Origin: UBA2239 sp050177075
GTDB lineage: Bacteria; Pseudomonadota; Gammaproteobacteria; Burkholderiales; UBA9220
Direction of reading: 5' to 3'
DNA length: 64,000 nucleotides
Assembly: GCA_050177075.1 (NCBI GenBank)
Contig: JBFXHL010000001.1
Location: 32,312-96,311, forward strand
In this document: positions 29,515-38,837 of the stretch, one piece after another
Layout of the letters: every line of letters begins with the position of its first letter
How positions within the stretch are numbered: the stretch's first letter is position 1
Notes under the pieces: generated by a model
What the model was told of the DNA's origin: nothing
Database searches by the model: none
Seen by the model: the letters and a program-made list of their open reading frames with translations, nothing else
Made by a program: the position numbers and the translations under genes

Positions 29515-30174
29515 TCAGGCAGCGCGGCGGCGCTGGCGGACGAAACCGATGAAGCCCGGCATCAGGGAAAGGAAAATGATGCCGAACACCACCAGGGTGA
29601 AGTTCTGTTTTACCACCGGAATGTTGCCGAAAAAGTATCCCCCCATCACCAGGGAGCCGACCCAGGCCACACCGCCGACAATGCTGAAGACGACGAAGCG
29701 GCGGTAGAGCATGCTGCCGATGCCGGCGACGAAGGGGGCGAAGGTGCGGATGATGGGGAAGAAGCGCGCCAGGATCACCGCCTTGCCGCCGTGGCGCTCG
29801 TAGAAGCGGTGGGTTTCGTGGAGGTGCTGGCGGTTCAGCAGGCGCGAGGTGTCGCTGTGGAACACCTTGGGACCGACGAAATGGCCGATCCAGTAGTTGG
29901 TGTTGTCCCCCAGAAAAGAGGCTGCAATCATCACCGCTAGGAGCAATACCGGGTCCATGGCCCCGGTGGCGGCCAAGGCGCCGGTGACGAAGAGAAGGGA
30001 ATCGCCGGGGAGGAAGGGGGTCACCACCAGCCCGGTTTCGCAGAAGATGATCAGGAACAGGATGGCGTAGATCCAAGTGCCGTAATTCTCCACCAGCCAA
30101 GCCAGGTGCTTGTCCAGGTGAAGGACGATATCGAGAAAGGCGGTCAGCAGTTCCATGAAGGTTTCATCATCCAA
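29515..30174 (-). CDS. DedA family membrane protein
   Basis: 219 residues with multiple membrane segments. The DedA hallmark ETGLVVTPFLPGDSLLFVTG (essential acidic residue and F-x-P-G-D) and the second motif RFFPIIRTFAPFVAG with conserved arginines are present. DedA proteins are membrane flippases/scramblases or proton-dependent transporters that support envelope homeostasis. It starts four bases downstream of the decayed TonB-receptor remnant. The gene is complete. Confidence 0.92.
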   Translation of the reverse strand: MDDETFMELLTAFLDIVLHLDKHLAWLVENYGTWIYAILFLIIFCETGLVVTPFLPGDSLLFVTGALAATGAMDPVLLLAVMIAASFLGDNTNYWIGHFVGPKVFHSDTSRLLNRQHLHETHRFYERHGGKAVILARFFPIIRTFAPFVAGIGSMLYRRFVVFSIVGGVAWVGSLVMGGYFFGNIPVVKQNFTLVVFGIIFLSLMPGFIGFVRQRRRAA

Positions 30175-30177
30175 TAA

Positions 30178-30636
30178 TCAAAGGCCCAGGCGCAGGGTGA
30201 CGAACGAGCGCCGCTCCACCACGAAATCCCCGGTGGCGAACTCGCCGTAGGCCCCGCCCATATTCTGCAGGGTGAGGGAAATTTCGTTCCCCGCCCCGCG
30301 CTTGCCGAACTCCTTCGCCAGGCGGAAATCCACCCGCCGATAAGGGGGCTGGTAGTCGCCGTCGTTGAGCCACTTCATCGGCACTACCAAATAGTAACCC
30401 ATGCCGACGGAAAAACCAGCGGAAAAACTACGCTCCCACAACAGGCTGGTGGCGTTCGGCGGCGCCGAGGAAGGCACGTCCCGGTCCACATTGGCCGCCG
30501 CAGCGATGTGGTTGTCGGTATGGCCCGGCACCAGGCGGAACAGGTCGTGGATTTCGGTGAAACCGGAGCATCTCCTGTCGATGATCGTCGCCGGGGCGGG
30601 AGCGTCGAGGGGGACCGGGCGAGGCGGGAACCCGCC
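30178..30636 (-). pseudogene. TonB-dependent receptor remnant with internal deletion
   Basis: Directly after the secF stop, the minus strand reads in one frame LDAPAPATIIDRR, then GFTEIHDLFRLVPG, the start of a TonB-receptor plug domain, and joins straight to DVPSSAPPNATSLLWER and a last-barrel segment (YYLVVPMKWLNDGDYQPPYR, RRVDFRLAKEFG, NEISLTLQNM, FVTLRLGL). The signal peptide, most of the plug and most of the barrel are missing (a normal receptor has over 600 residues). The last GTG in this frame (30531) would give 117 residues. Both ends survive in frame, so one deletion is the simplest explanation. Confidence 0.8.
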
Positions 30637-31569
30637 TTATATCTCCGCCTCGACCGCTTTCTTCTCCGCTTTCACGAATTGCTCACGGGACACCCCCAGC
30701 CACATGACGATGGGGCTCGCCACCAGCACCGAGGAATAGATGCCGAAGACGATGCCGATGGTCAGGGCGAGGGCGAAGTAGAACAGGGCCTCGCCGCCGA
30801 AGAACAGCATGGACAACACCATCAGTTCGGTCATGGTGTGGGTGATGACGGTCCGGGACATGGTGCGGGTGATGGCGTTGTCGATGATCTCCGGCACGCT
30901 GGCCTTGCGCATCTTGCGGAAGTTCTCGCGGATCCGGTCGAACACCACCACCGATTCGTTCACCGAGTAGCCCAGGATGGCGAGCACTCCGGCCAGGACG
31001 GTGAGGGAGAATTCCCACTGGAAGAAGGCGAAGAAGCCGAGGATGATCACCACGTCGTGCATGTTGGCGATGATGGCGGCGACGGCGAAGCGCCACTCGA
31101 AGCGCACCGCCAGGTAGGCCATGATGCCCAGGCAGACCACGATCAGCGCCAGGGAGCCGTTCTCGTACAGTTCCTTGCCCACCTGGGGGCCGACAAACTC
31201 CACCCGCTGTTTCTGCACCGTGTCGTCGGTGGCTTTCAGCGCCGCGTACACCTTGTCGGACAACTGGGCGCTGGACAGGTCCGCCTTCACCGGCAGGCGC
31301 ACCAGCACGTCCTGGGAGGTGCCGAAATTCTGCACCACCGCGTCGTTGAGGCCGATGGAAGCCAGGGTGTCGCGAATCTTGGGCACGTCCGCCGGGTGGG
31401 GATAGTGCAGTTCCATCACCGTGCCGCCGGTGAAATCCACCCCCAGGTTGAGGCCCTTGGTCGCCAGGGCAGCCACCGCCAGGACGAAGGTGAGCAGCGA
31501 GATGACCGTGGTCACCCGCGCATACTTCATGAAGGGGATGTCGTGCTTGATATTGAAAAATTCGATCAT
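30637..31569 (-). CDS. secF: protein translocase subunit SecF
   Basis: 310 residues, usual length. First TM, periplasmic P4 domain with GVDFTGGTVMEL, and a five-helix C-terminal block ending in the RND-type segment (GYSVNESVVVFDRIRENFRKM, TRTMSRTVITHTMTELMVL). With SecD and YajC it uses proton motive force to complete Sec export. It lies 16 bases after secD. It stops at 30637-30639, where the TonB remnant frame begins. Confidence 0.97.
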   Translation of the reverse strand: MIEFFNIKHDIPFMKYARVTTVISLLTFVLAVAALATKGLNLGVDFTGGTVMELHYPHPADVPKIRDTLASIGLNDAVVQNFGTSQDVLVRLPVKADLSSAQLSDKVYAALKATDDTVQKQRVEFVGPQVGKELYENGSLALIVVCLGIMAYLAVRFEWRFAVAAIIANMHDVVIILGFFAFFQWEFSLTVLAGVLAILGYSVNESVVVFDRIRENFRKMRKASVPEIIDNAITRTMSRTVITHTMTELMVLSMLFFGGEALFYFALALTIGIVFGIYSSVLVASPIVMWLGVSREQFVKAEKKAVEAEI

Positions 31570-31585
31570 GTCGTTTCTCCGCCCC

Positions 31586-33400
31586 TCAGATGGAGACTTT
31601 CTGGACCCGCGCCTTGCGGCCGTAGATCAGGTTGACCATGCTGCGGGACACCATCACCGCGCTGAACATGGAGGTCAGGATGCCCAGGCACAGCACCACG
31701 GCGAAGCCCTTCACCGGCCCGGAGCCGAGCCAGAACAGGGCAATGCCGGCGATGAGGGTGGTGATGTTGGAGTCCAGGATGGTGGCGAAGGCCCGCTCGT
31801 AGCCGGCGTGGATCGCCGCCTGGGGCGTGGACCCGGCGCGCAGCTCCTCGCGGATGCGCTCGTTGATCAGCACGTTGGCGTCGATGGCCATGCCCACGGT
31901 GAGGGCGATACCGGCCATGCCCGGCAGGGTCAGGGTCGCCTGGAGCAGGGACAGGATCGCCACCAGGAACAGCACGTTGGCCCCCAGCGCCAGGGTGGAA
32001 ATAACGCCGAACAGGCGGTAGTAGAACATCATGAACAGGGCGATGGCGGCGAAGCCGTAGAGGTTCGAATGGAAGCCCTTGGCGATGTTCTCCTTGCCCA
32101 TGCTGGGGCCCACGGTGCGCTCCTCGACGATGTCCATGGGCGCCGCCAGGGCGCCGGCACGCAGCAGCAGGGCGATGTCGTTGGCCTCCCGGGTGTCCAT
32201 GCGGCCGGAAATCTGCACCCGGCCGCCACCGATTTCGGTGCGGATGACAGGAGCGGTGATGACTTCCGCCTGGCCCTTCTCGATCAGCAGGATGGCCATG
32301 CGCTTGCCGATGTTCTCCCGGGTCACCTGCTGGAAGATGCGGGCACCGCGGCCGTCCAGGGTGATGTGCACCGCCGGCTCGCCGGTCTGGCCATCGAAGC
32401 CGGGCTGGGCGTTGCTGATGTAGTCGCCGGTGAGGACCACCTGCTTCTTCACCAGCACGGGGGCGCCGTTGCGCTCGTAGAACAGGTCGTCGCCGAAGGG
32501 CACCTGGCCCTGCAGCGCGACGGCCACGTCGTGCTCCTCGTCCACCATGCGGATTTCCAGGGTGGCGGTGCGGCCGAGGATTTCCTTCGCCTTGGCGGTG
32601 TCCTGCACGCCGGGCAGCTGCACCACCACGCGGTCGGTTCCCTGCTGCTGGATGATGGGCTCGGCCACGCCGAGTTCGTTCACCCGGTTGCGCAGGGTGG
32701 TGATGTTCTGCTGCAGGGCGTATTCCTGCAGGCGTTTGGTGGCCTCGGGCTTGAGGCTGCCCACCAAGAACGGCTCGCCCCCCTCGTCCGCTTCCTTGAA
32801 GCTCAGGTCGGGTTGGGACTTGGCCAGCTCGGCCTCGCCCTGGCTGCGCCCCGCGGCGTCGCGGAACTTGACCTTGAGCTGGTTCCCTTCGCGGCTGACG
32901 CCGGAATAGGGAATCTTCTGGTCCCGCAGGGAAGAACGGATATCGCCGCTCATGCGGTCGATGGCCTTGTCCAGGGCCGCCTTCATGTCCACCTGAAGGA
33001 GGAAGTGCACGCCGCCCCGCAGGTCCAGGCCCAGGTACATGGGCAGGGCGCCGACGGCATGGAGCCAGGCGGGAGAGCTGGAGAGCAGGTTCAGGGCCAC
33101 GGTGTAGCCGCTGCCGAGCTGGCCTTGCAGAATATCCTTCGCCTTCAGCTGGGCGTCGGTATCGGCGAAACGAATCTTGATGCCGCTGGCGTCGAGGACG
33201 GCGCCGCTATACGGGACATTGGCCTGTTTGAGAGCGGATTCGGCCGATTCCAGCAAGGCGCTGTCGGCCTTGTTCACCGCCTTGGCGGGGGAAATCTGCA
33301 CGGCGGGCGATTCGCCGTAGAAGTTGGGCAGGGTGTAGAGCAGGCCCAGCACCAGCGCCACGGCGATGACGACGTATTTCCACAGGGGATAGCGATTCAT
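31586..33400 (-). CDS. secD: protein translocase subunit SecD
   Basis: 604 residues. N-terminal TM (YPLWKYVVIAVALVLGLLYTLPN), periplasmic P1 domain with the motif LGLDLRGGVHFLLQVDM, and six-helix transmembrane region containing GMAIDANVLINERIREELR. A typical SecD of the non-fused type, upstream of secF and downstream of yajC in the standard queA-tgt-yajC-secD-secF order. Confidence 0.97.
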   Translation of the reverse strand: MNRYPLWKYVVIAVALVLGLLYTLPNFYGESPAVQISPAKAVNKADSALLESAESALKQANVPYSGAVLDASGIKIRFADTDAQLKAKDILQGQLGSGYTVALNLLSSSPAWLHAVGALPMYLGLDLRGGVHFLLQVDMKAALDKAIDRMSGDIRSSLRDQKIPYSGVSREGNQLKVKFRDAAGRSQGEAELAKSQPDLSFKEADEGGEPFLVGSLKPEATKRLQEYALQQNITTLRNRVNELGVAEPIIQQQGTDRVVVQLPGVQDTAKAKEILGRTATLEIRMVDEEHDVAVALQGQVPFGDDLFYERNGAPVLVKKQVVLTGDYISNAQPGFDGQTGEPAVHITLDGRGARIFQQVTRENIGKRMAILLIEKGQAEVITAPVIRTEIGGGRVQISGRMDTREANDIALLLRAGALAAPMDIVEERTVGPSMGKENIAKGFHSNLYGFAAIALFMMFYYRLFGVISTLALGANVLFLVAILSLLQATLTLPGMAGIALTVGMAIDANVLINERIREELRAGSTPQAAIHAGYERAFATILDSNITTLIAGIALFWLGSGPVKGFAVVLCLGILTSMFSAVMVSRSMVNLIYGRKARVQKVSI

Positions 33401-33489
33401 GGTGAAATCCGTGAAGAGTGAGGCGTGAGGGGAAGGCGGCAGGTAACAAGAGGAGAAGGCGCGGCAATCCGCTCCTCCCCCCTCATTCC

Positions 33490-33822
33490 TTACGCCTCGC
33501 CCTTGATGGTGCCCTTGGGAAGCAGGATCTGGACGGTGGGCTTCTGCACCAGCACCACGGTGTTCTCCGCCACTTCCAGGCTGACGAAGTTGTCGCTGAT
33601 CTTCACCACCTTGCCCACCAGTCCGCCCTGGGTGACCACTTCGTCGCCCTTTTGCAAAGCGTCGAGCATGTTCTTCTGCTCCTTGCTCCGCTTCATCTGC
33701 GGACGAATGATCATGAACCAGAACAGGATGAAAATGACGATCAGGGGCAGAAAGCCCATGAACCCTTCGGGACCTCCGGCGGGGGCAGCCGCATCGGCCG
33801 CATGGGCGAGGTTGATCAGCAT
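33490..33822 (-). CDS. yajC: preprotein translocase subunit YajC
   Basis: 110 residues. One membrane helix (FMGFLPLIVIFILFWFMIIR) followed by the conserved RPQMKRSKEQKNMLDALQKG and GDEVVTQGGLVGKV. Accessory subunit of SecDF. In the expected place between tgt and secD, but separated from tgt by a decayed GNAT gene. Confidence 0.96.
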   Translation of the reverse strand: MLINLAHAADAAAPAGGPEGFMGFLPLIVIFILFWFMIIRPQMKRSKEQKNMLDALQKGDEVVTQGGLVGKVVKISDNFVSLEVAENTVVLVQKPTVQILLPKGTIKGEA

Positions 33823-33962
33823 GTCGGGACTCCTTGCGTCAATATACGGATTAAGCGCGGGATTTTAGCACGATGCGCTTGCCGCGGCGTGGCAACTTCG
33901 CCGCGCCATGTGTTAGATTGGCTGGAGACTCCGCACGCCGCGGCCTTTCCGAGGAGCCAAGC

Positions 33963-34279
33963 ATGCCGTCACCCTTCGCCATCCGCCCCATGCGGCGCGA
34001 CGAGGTATCGTTCGCCGTGGACCTGGCCGCCCGGGGCATAAGATCGGCCCCCTCTTCGCCGATGCCGGGGAGATCGCGGAACAACTCTACCTGGCCCTGG
34101 CTTCCGGCACCGACGGGCCGGTCTACCTCGACGTGCCGGAGGTCAACCCGGCCGGCATGTCCCTGGCGGAAAAACATGCCATGAAGCGGGTCTTCGGCAC
34201 AGCCCGCATGTACATCGGCGACGCCCCGGCCCTGCCCGTGGACAGAATCTTCGGCGTCACCAGCTTCGAGTTAGGCTGA
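33963..34279 (+). pseudogene. GNAT acetyltransferase remnant with internal deletion and frameshift
   Basis: The ATG at 33963 follows GAGGAG and starts MPSPFAIRPMRRDEVSFAVDL, the N-terminus of a GNAT acetyltransferase. At about 34036 the frame shifts and continues HKIGPLFADAG, GPVYLDVPEVNPAGMSL and ends FGVTSFELG, the C-terminus of the YitI/Acetyltransf_18 type. The acetyl-CoA-binding core (about 190 residues in intact relatives) is missing. Its 3' end overlaps the end of tgt on the other strand by nine bases. It lies inside the tgt-yajC block. Confidence 0.8.
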
Positions 34280-35368
34280 GTAGCGCCGCCGGAATTCCGC
34301 CACGAAGTCGGCGAAGCGGTGTTCTTCGATGGCGCGGCGCATGCCCGCCATCAGCTCCTGGTAGTAGTGGAGGTTGTGAATGGTGTTGAGACGGGCGCCG
34401 AGGATTTCCTGGGAACGGAACAGGTGGTGCAGGTAGGCCCGGGTGAAATTGCGGCACGTATAGCAGCCGCACTCCTCGTCCAGGGGCGCCAGGTCGTTGC
34501 GATAGCCGGCGTTGCGGATTTTCACCACCCCGTTGCGGGTGAACAGCCAGCCGTTGCGAGCGTTGCGCGTGGGCATGACGCAGTCGAACATGTCCACCCC
34601 CCGGCTCACCGCGTCCACCAGGTCCTCCGGCGTGCCCACACCCATCAGGTAGCGGGGCGTGTCGGCGGGCAACTGGGGCACGGTGTGGTCCAGGATGCGC
34701 AACATGTCCTCCTTGGGCTCCCCCACCGACAGGCCGCCCACGGCGTAGCCGTCGAAGCCGATGCCGGTCAGGCCCCGCAGGGACTCGTCCCGCAGGTGCT
34801 CGTACATGCCCCCCTGGACGATGCCGAAAAGGGCGTTGGGGTTGCCTTCGTGGGCCTTCTTCGAGCGCTCCGCCCAGCGCAGGGAGAGGCGCATGGAGTC
34901 GGCGGCCTGGCTCTCGTCGGCGGGATAGGGCGTGCACTCGTCGAAAATCATCACGATGTCCGAGTTCAGCACCTTCTGGATGCGCATGGATTCCTCGGGG
35001 GTGAGGAAGCAGCGGTCGCCGTTGACGGGGGACTGGAACTTCACTCCCTCCTCCGAAATCTTGCGCAGCTCCCCCAGGCTGAACACCTGGAAGCCGCCGG
35101 AATCGGTGAGGATCGGCCCGTCCCAGCCCATGAAGCGGTGCAGCCCGCCGTGGGCGGCGATTACCTCCAGCCCCGGCCGCAGCCACAGGTGGAAGGTATT
35201 GCCGAGGACGATCTGGGCGCCGATTTCCTTCAGCTCGGCGGGCGACATGGCCTTCACCGAGCCGTAGGTGCCCACCGGCATGAACACCGGGGTTTCGACG
35301 GTGCCGTGGGCCAGTTGCAGGGTGCCTCGGCGGGCGGGGCCGTCGGTGGTGTGGAGTTGGAATTTCAT
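34271..35368 (-). CDS. tgt: queuine tRNA-ribosyltransferase
   Basis: 365 residues. Active-site aspartates in LTDSGGFQVFSLG and DCVMPTRNARNG, GGLSVGEPKEDM, and the zinc site CGCYTCRNFTRAYLHHLF are intact. It exchanges guanine-34 for preQ1 in GUN tRNAs, upstream of QueA in queuosine synthesis. Its ATG overlaps the stop of the PIN toxin gene (TGATG), so translation of tgt may be coupled to the toxin-antitoxin operon. Confidence 0.97.
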   Translation of the reverse strand: MKFQLHTTDGPARRGTLQLAHGTVETPVFMPVGTYGSVKAMSPAELKEIGAQIVLGNTFHLWLRPGLEVIAAHGGLHRFMGWDGPILTDSGGFQVFSLGELRKISEEGVKFQSPVNGDRCFLTPEESMRIQKVLNSDIVMIFDECTPYPADESQAADSMRLSLRWAERSKKAHEGNPNALFGIVQGGMYEHLRDESLRGLTGIGFDGYAVGGLSVGEPKEDMLRILDHTVPQLPADTPRYLMGVGTPEDLVDAVSRGVDMFDCVMPTRNARNGWLFTRNGVVKIRNAGYRNDLAPLDEECGCYTCRNFTRAYLHHLFRSQEILGARLNTIHNLHYYQELMAGMRRAIEEHRFADFVAEFRRRYSA

Positions 35369-35748
35369 CAGGTCCAGAGCATGGGTATGCCGTAGGGTTC
35401 CAGGGCACGGTCATGACTCACGAACACCAGGTGTTCGTGCTGCGCCTGGGCCACCAGCAGTCGGTCGAAGGGGTCACGGTGATGAAGCGGTAGCTGGGCG
35501 GCCACTTCCACGTGGGAAAAGGAAATGGCCAGCTCGTCGAAGCCGCTGTCCGCTACCCCGCTGGAAAAGGGCTCGGGCAGCTCCAGTTTGCCCAGGGCCA
35601 TCTTGATGTGGGCTTCCCAGGCGGAGGCCGCGCTCACGAACACAATATCGGCCAGGGAAATCGCTTCCCGCACGTCAGGAAGCAAGCGGCCGTCGTCGGT
35701 CCGCCACCACAGGAAAACGTGGGTATCCAGCAACAGGGCTCGGTTCAC
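35368..35748 (-). CDS. PIN-domain toxin (VapC-like RNase)
   Basis: 126 residues. PIN acidic residues D8 (LLLDTH), E45 (SAWEAHIK), D92 and D95 (HHRDPFDRLL) and the later FVSHDRA are present, so the metal site looks complete. This subgroup cleaves tRNA or other RNA and is neutralised by Phd/YefM-type antitoxins. Its start overlaps the antitoxin stop by four bases (GTGA-type arrangement) and its stop overlaps the tgt ATG. Confidence 0.88.
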   Translation of the reverse strand: MNRALLLDTHVFLWWRTDDGRLLPDVREAISLADIVFVSAASAWEAHIKMALGKLELPEPFSSGVADSGFDELAISFSHVEVAAQLPLHHRDPFDRLLVAQAQHEHLVFVSHDRALEPYGIPMLWT

Positions 35749-35990
35749 CGGGGCTCACCCTCGAAGACGGCGAGCACGTCTTCTGGCAGGGGCGCGTCGA
35801 AATCCTCGGCGATGCGGACCTTGCCCTCCCACCCGCCGGGCCGGCGCGGCGCATGGCCCGCCAGGGGGACCAGCCGGGCCATGGGCTTGCCGCCCTTGGC
35901 CACCACGATCTCTTCCCCATGGGCGGCGCGCTCCACCAGGGCGGAAAGCTGGGTCTTGGCTTCGTAGAGGTTGTAGATGGCTTGGGACAT
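35745..35990 (-). CDS. Phd/YefM-family antitoxin
   Basis: 81 residues starting MSQAIYNLYEAKTQLSALVE, the DNA-binding N-terminal fold of Phd/YefM antitoxins (EIVVAKGGKPMARLVPL). The C-terminal acidic tail would bind the PIN toxin. The ATG at 35990 is preferred over one at 36014, because that one lies inside the operator palindrome and the predicted start of transcription is about 36018. Confidence 0.85.
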   Translation of the reverse strand: MSQAIYNLYEAKTQLSALVERAAHGEEIVVAKGGKPMARLVPLAGHAPRRPGGWEGKVRIAEDFDAPLPEDVLAVFEGEPR

Positions 35991-36006
35991 GGCGGACTCA
36001 GAATAC

Positions 36007-36030
36007 TTGGTCATGGTTGACCAAATTGTA
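36007..36030 (-). promoter_or_regulatory. antitoxin operator palindrome and -10 element
   Basis: A perfect inverted repeat, TTGGTCA, four bases, TGACCAA (36007-36024), just upstream of the antitoxin start. A minus-strand TACAAT (complement of 36025-36030) sits where a -10 box would put the transcription start inside the palindrome. This is the expected layout for autorepression by the Phd/PIN complex. A second short palindrome, TTGTACACAA, overlaps at 36026-36035. Confidence 0.65.
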
Positions 36031-36232
36031 CACAAAACTGCACCGATTGTGTTACAGATAATCCCAAACCATTCCGGCTGCGCCATTTCTCCGAGCAAGT
36101 TGACCTACATCACTTGCTCCCTTAATTTTTTAGGAGAAAGAAATGGAACAAATGGTTCGTCGAACTTGTGGTTCGCATCTTGCCCATCCTCATCGTAGAG
36201 GCCGTGCGGCGAATCTGCGGCAATTGACAAAA

Positions 36233-36256
36233 GGCGGGGCTCCCCCCGCCTTTTTT
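36233..36256. terminator. bidirectional terminator between SPFH gene and toxin-antitoxin region
   Basis: A 7-bp stem GGCGGGG (36233-36239) with CCCCGCC (36244-36250). T-run of six on the plus side (36251-36256) and four on the minus side (36229-36232). It ends the SPFH operon on the minus strand. Confidence 0.7.
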
Positions 36257-36266
36257 GTTGCGCATT

Positions 36267-37178
36267 TCACATGGACTTCTGCGTCTTCACGATGCTCATG
36301 GCCGCCGCCACCATGCTGCCCATCTCGCTGAGGTTTCCCGGCAGGATCAGGGTATTGCCTTCCTTGGCCACGCCGGAGAAGGCCTCGACGTATTTCTCCG
36401 CCACCTTCAGGTTCACCGCTTCCATGCCGCTGGGCGACTGGATAGCCTGCGCAATTTGCTGGATGGCCTGGGCATTGGCGGCGGCCACGGCCTTGATGGC
36501 CTCGGCTTCGCCCTGGGCCAGGTTGATGGCGGCCTGCTTCTCGCCTTCGGACTTGGCAATGGCCGCCTCCCGGGCGCCGGTGGCCAAGTTGATCTGCTCC
36601 TGCTTCTTGCCCTCGGAAGCGGCGATGACGGCACGCTTCTCCCGCTCGGCGGTGATCTGGGCCTGCATGGCGTGGAGGATTTCCTTCGGTGGCGTGAGGT
36701 CCTTGATCTCGTAGCGCAGCACCTTCACCCCCCAACTCGTGGCCGCCTCGTCCAGGGCCGCCACCACGGCGCGGTTGATGTCGTCCCGTTCCTCGAAGGT
36801 CTTGTCCAGTTCCATTTTGCCGATCACCGAGCGCAGGGTGGTCTGGGCCAACTGGGTGATGGCCACCACGTAGTCGCTGGTGCCGTAGGAGGCCAGGCGG
36901 GGGTCGGTGACCTGGAAGTAGAGGATGCCGTCCACCTGGAGCTGGGTGTTGTCCTTGGTGATGCAAATCTGGCTCGGCACGTCGAGGGGAATCTCCTTCA
37001 GCACGTGCTTGTAGGCGATGCGGTCGATGAAGGGCACCACGATGTTGAGGCCCGGGGCCAGCACAGCGTGGAACTTGCCCAGGCGCTCCAGCACCCAGGC
37101 GTGCTGCTGGGGCACCACCTTCACCGCCTTGACGACGAAAATGGCGGCGGCAATGAGGACAAAAGTGACGATTTCCAT
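36267..37178 (-). CDS. SPFH-domain (stomatin/paraslipin) membrane protein, QmcA-like
   Basis: 303 residues. One N-terminal membrane anchor, then the SPFH domain (QQHAWVLERLGKFHAVLAPGLNIVVPFIDR, FEERDDINRAVVAALDEAATSWG) and an Ala/Glu/Lys-rich coiled coil (EGEKQAAINLAQGEAEA). Forms large oligomeric cages in the inner membrane and often pairs with NfeD and FtsH-type proteolysis. It is four bases downstream of its NfeD partner. Followed by the terminator at 36233. Confidence 0.92.
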   Translation of the reverse strand: MEIVTFVLIAAAIFVVKAVKVVPQQHAWVLERLGKFHAVLAPGLNIVVPFIDRIAYKHVLKEIPLDVPSQICITKDNTQLQVDGILYFQVTDPRLASYGTSDYVVAITQLAQTTLRSVIGKMELDKTFEERDDINRAVVAALDEAATSWGVKVLRYEIKDLTPPKEILHAMQAQITAEREKRAVIAASEGKKQEQINLATGAREAAIAKSEGEKQAAINLAQGEAEAIKAVAAANAQAIQQIAQAIQSPSGMEAVNLKVAEKYVEAFSGVAKEGNTLILPGNLSEMGSMVAAAMSIVKTQKSM

Positions 37179-37181
37179 GGC

Positions 37182-37604
37182 TTACTCCCCTTTGTTATGG
37201 CTGATGATGAGCGTGTTGCCGCGGACTTCGCGGATGTAGAAAGCGCCTTCCCGGGCGAGGTCGGCGGATTCCGGCTTGGCGTCCCAGTCGGCGCCTCGGT
37301 AATGGACCCGGGCCGTGCCGTCGTCCCGCCAGTGGAGCACCTTCACGCTCTGCCCCACGTCCAGGCTCTGCTCCTGGATTTCCCGGCTCCGGGCCGTGAC
37401 CTTGGAGCGCCGCAGCAGCACCGTGCCAACCACCCCGACCACTGCCGCCGTCACGTACTGCCACTCCGCCTCGATTCCAACCAGGGCCACGACGCCGGCG
37501 GCGCCAAGGGCGAGGGACATGACCAGCATGTAGAAAGTGCCGGTGGCCAGCTCCACCCCGAGGAGGATCAGGGCCAACACGAACCAGTAAACGTACGCTT
37601 CCAT
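37182..37604 (-). CDS. NfeD-family membrane protein
   Basis: 140 residues: four predicted membrane segments and a C-terminal OB-fold-like NfeD domain (GQSVKVLHWRDDGTARVHYRGADWDAK). Short type, lacking the ClpP-like protease of NfeD1a. Co-transcribed with the SPFH protein; the pair probably forms a membrane microdomain complex. Confidence 0.88.
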   Translation of the reverse strand: MEAYVYWFVLALILLGVELATGTFYMLVMSLALGAAGVVALVGIEAEWQYVTAAVVGVVGTVLLRRSKVTARSREIQEQSLDVGQSVKVLHWRDDGTARVHYRGADWDAKPESADLAREGAFYIREVRGNTLIISHNKGE

Positions 37605-37641
37605 CGTTTCTCCTTCGTTACTGGCTTCATGCTAGCAGATT

Positions 37642-38667
<1,026 letters not shown>

Positions 38668-38695
38668 GGGGGGGCTATGATAATCGTCCTCCGCC

Positions 38696-38724
38696 TTGCC
38701 GAAAACCCTGATTTCAGGAATAAT
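38696..38724 (+). promoter_or_regulatory. sigma-70 promoter of tRNA-Leu
   Basis: TTGCCG (38696-38701), 17-bp spacer, AATAAT (38719-38724), followed by a G/C-rich discriminator as expected for a stringently controlled stable-RNA promoter. Start of transcription is expected near 38731, ten bases before the mature 5' end. Confidence 0.6.
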
Positions 38725-38740
38725 TCGCCCTTCCTTCCCA

Positions 38741-38827
38741 GCCGGGATGGCGGAATCGGTAGACGCAGCGGACTCAAAATCCGCCGCTGGCGACAGTGTG
38801 GGGGTTCGAGTCCCCCTCCCGGCACCA
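38741..38827 (+). tRNA. tRNA-Leu (anticodon CAA)
   Basis: 87 bases including the encoded CCA (38825-38827). The acceptor stem GCCGGGA pairs with TCCCGGC. The anticodon loop CTCAAAA gives anticodon CAA, reading UUG. A long variable arm and a normal GTTCGAG T-loop support class II tRNA-Leu. No intron. Confidence 0.95.
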
Positions 38828-38837
38828 CCCAGAAACA

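Noticed and set aside
36143..36331. A small plus-strand ORF with AGGAG before its ATG, between the toxin-antitoxin pair and the SPFH gene
   Set aside because: It runs through the bidirectional terminator and into the SPFH gene. Its sequence is unlike a protein. A different frame gives a short hydrophobic peptide without a start. Perhaps a scar of a lost gene, but not supportable as a gene.
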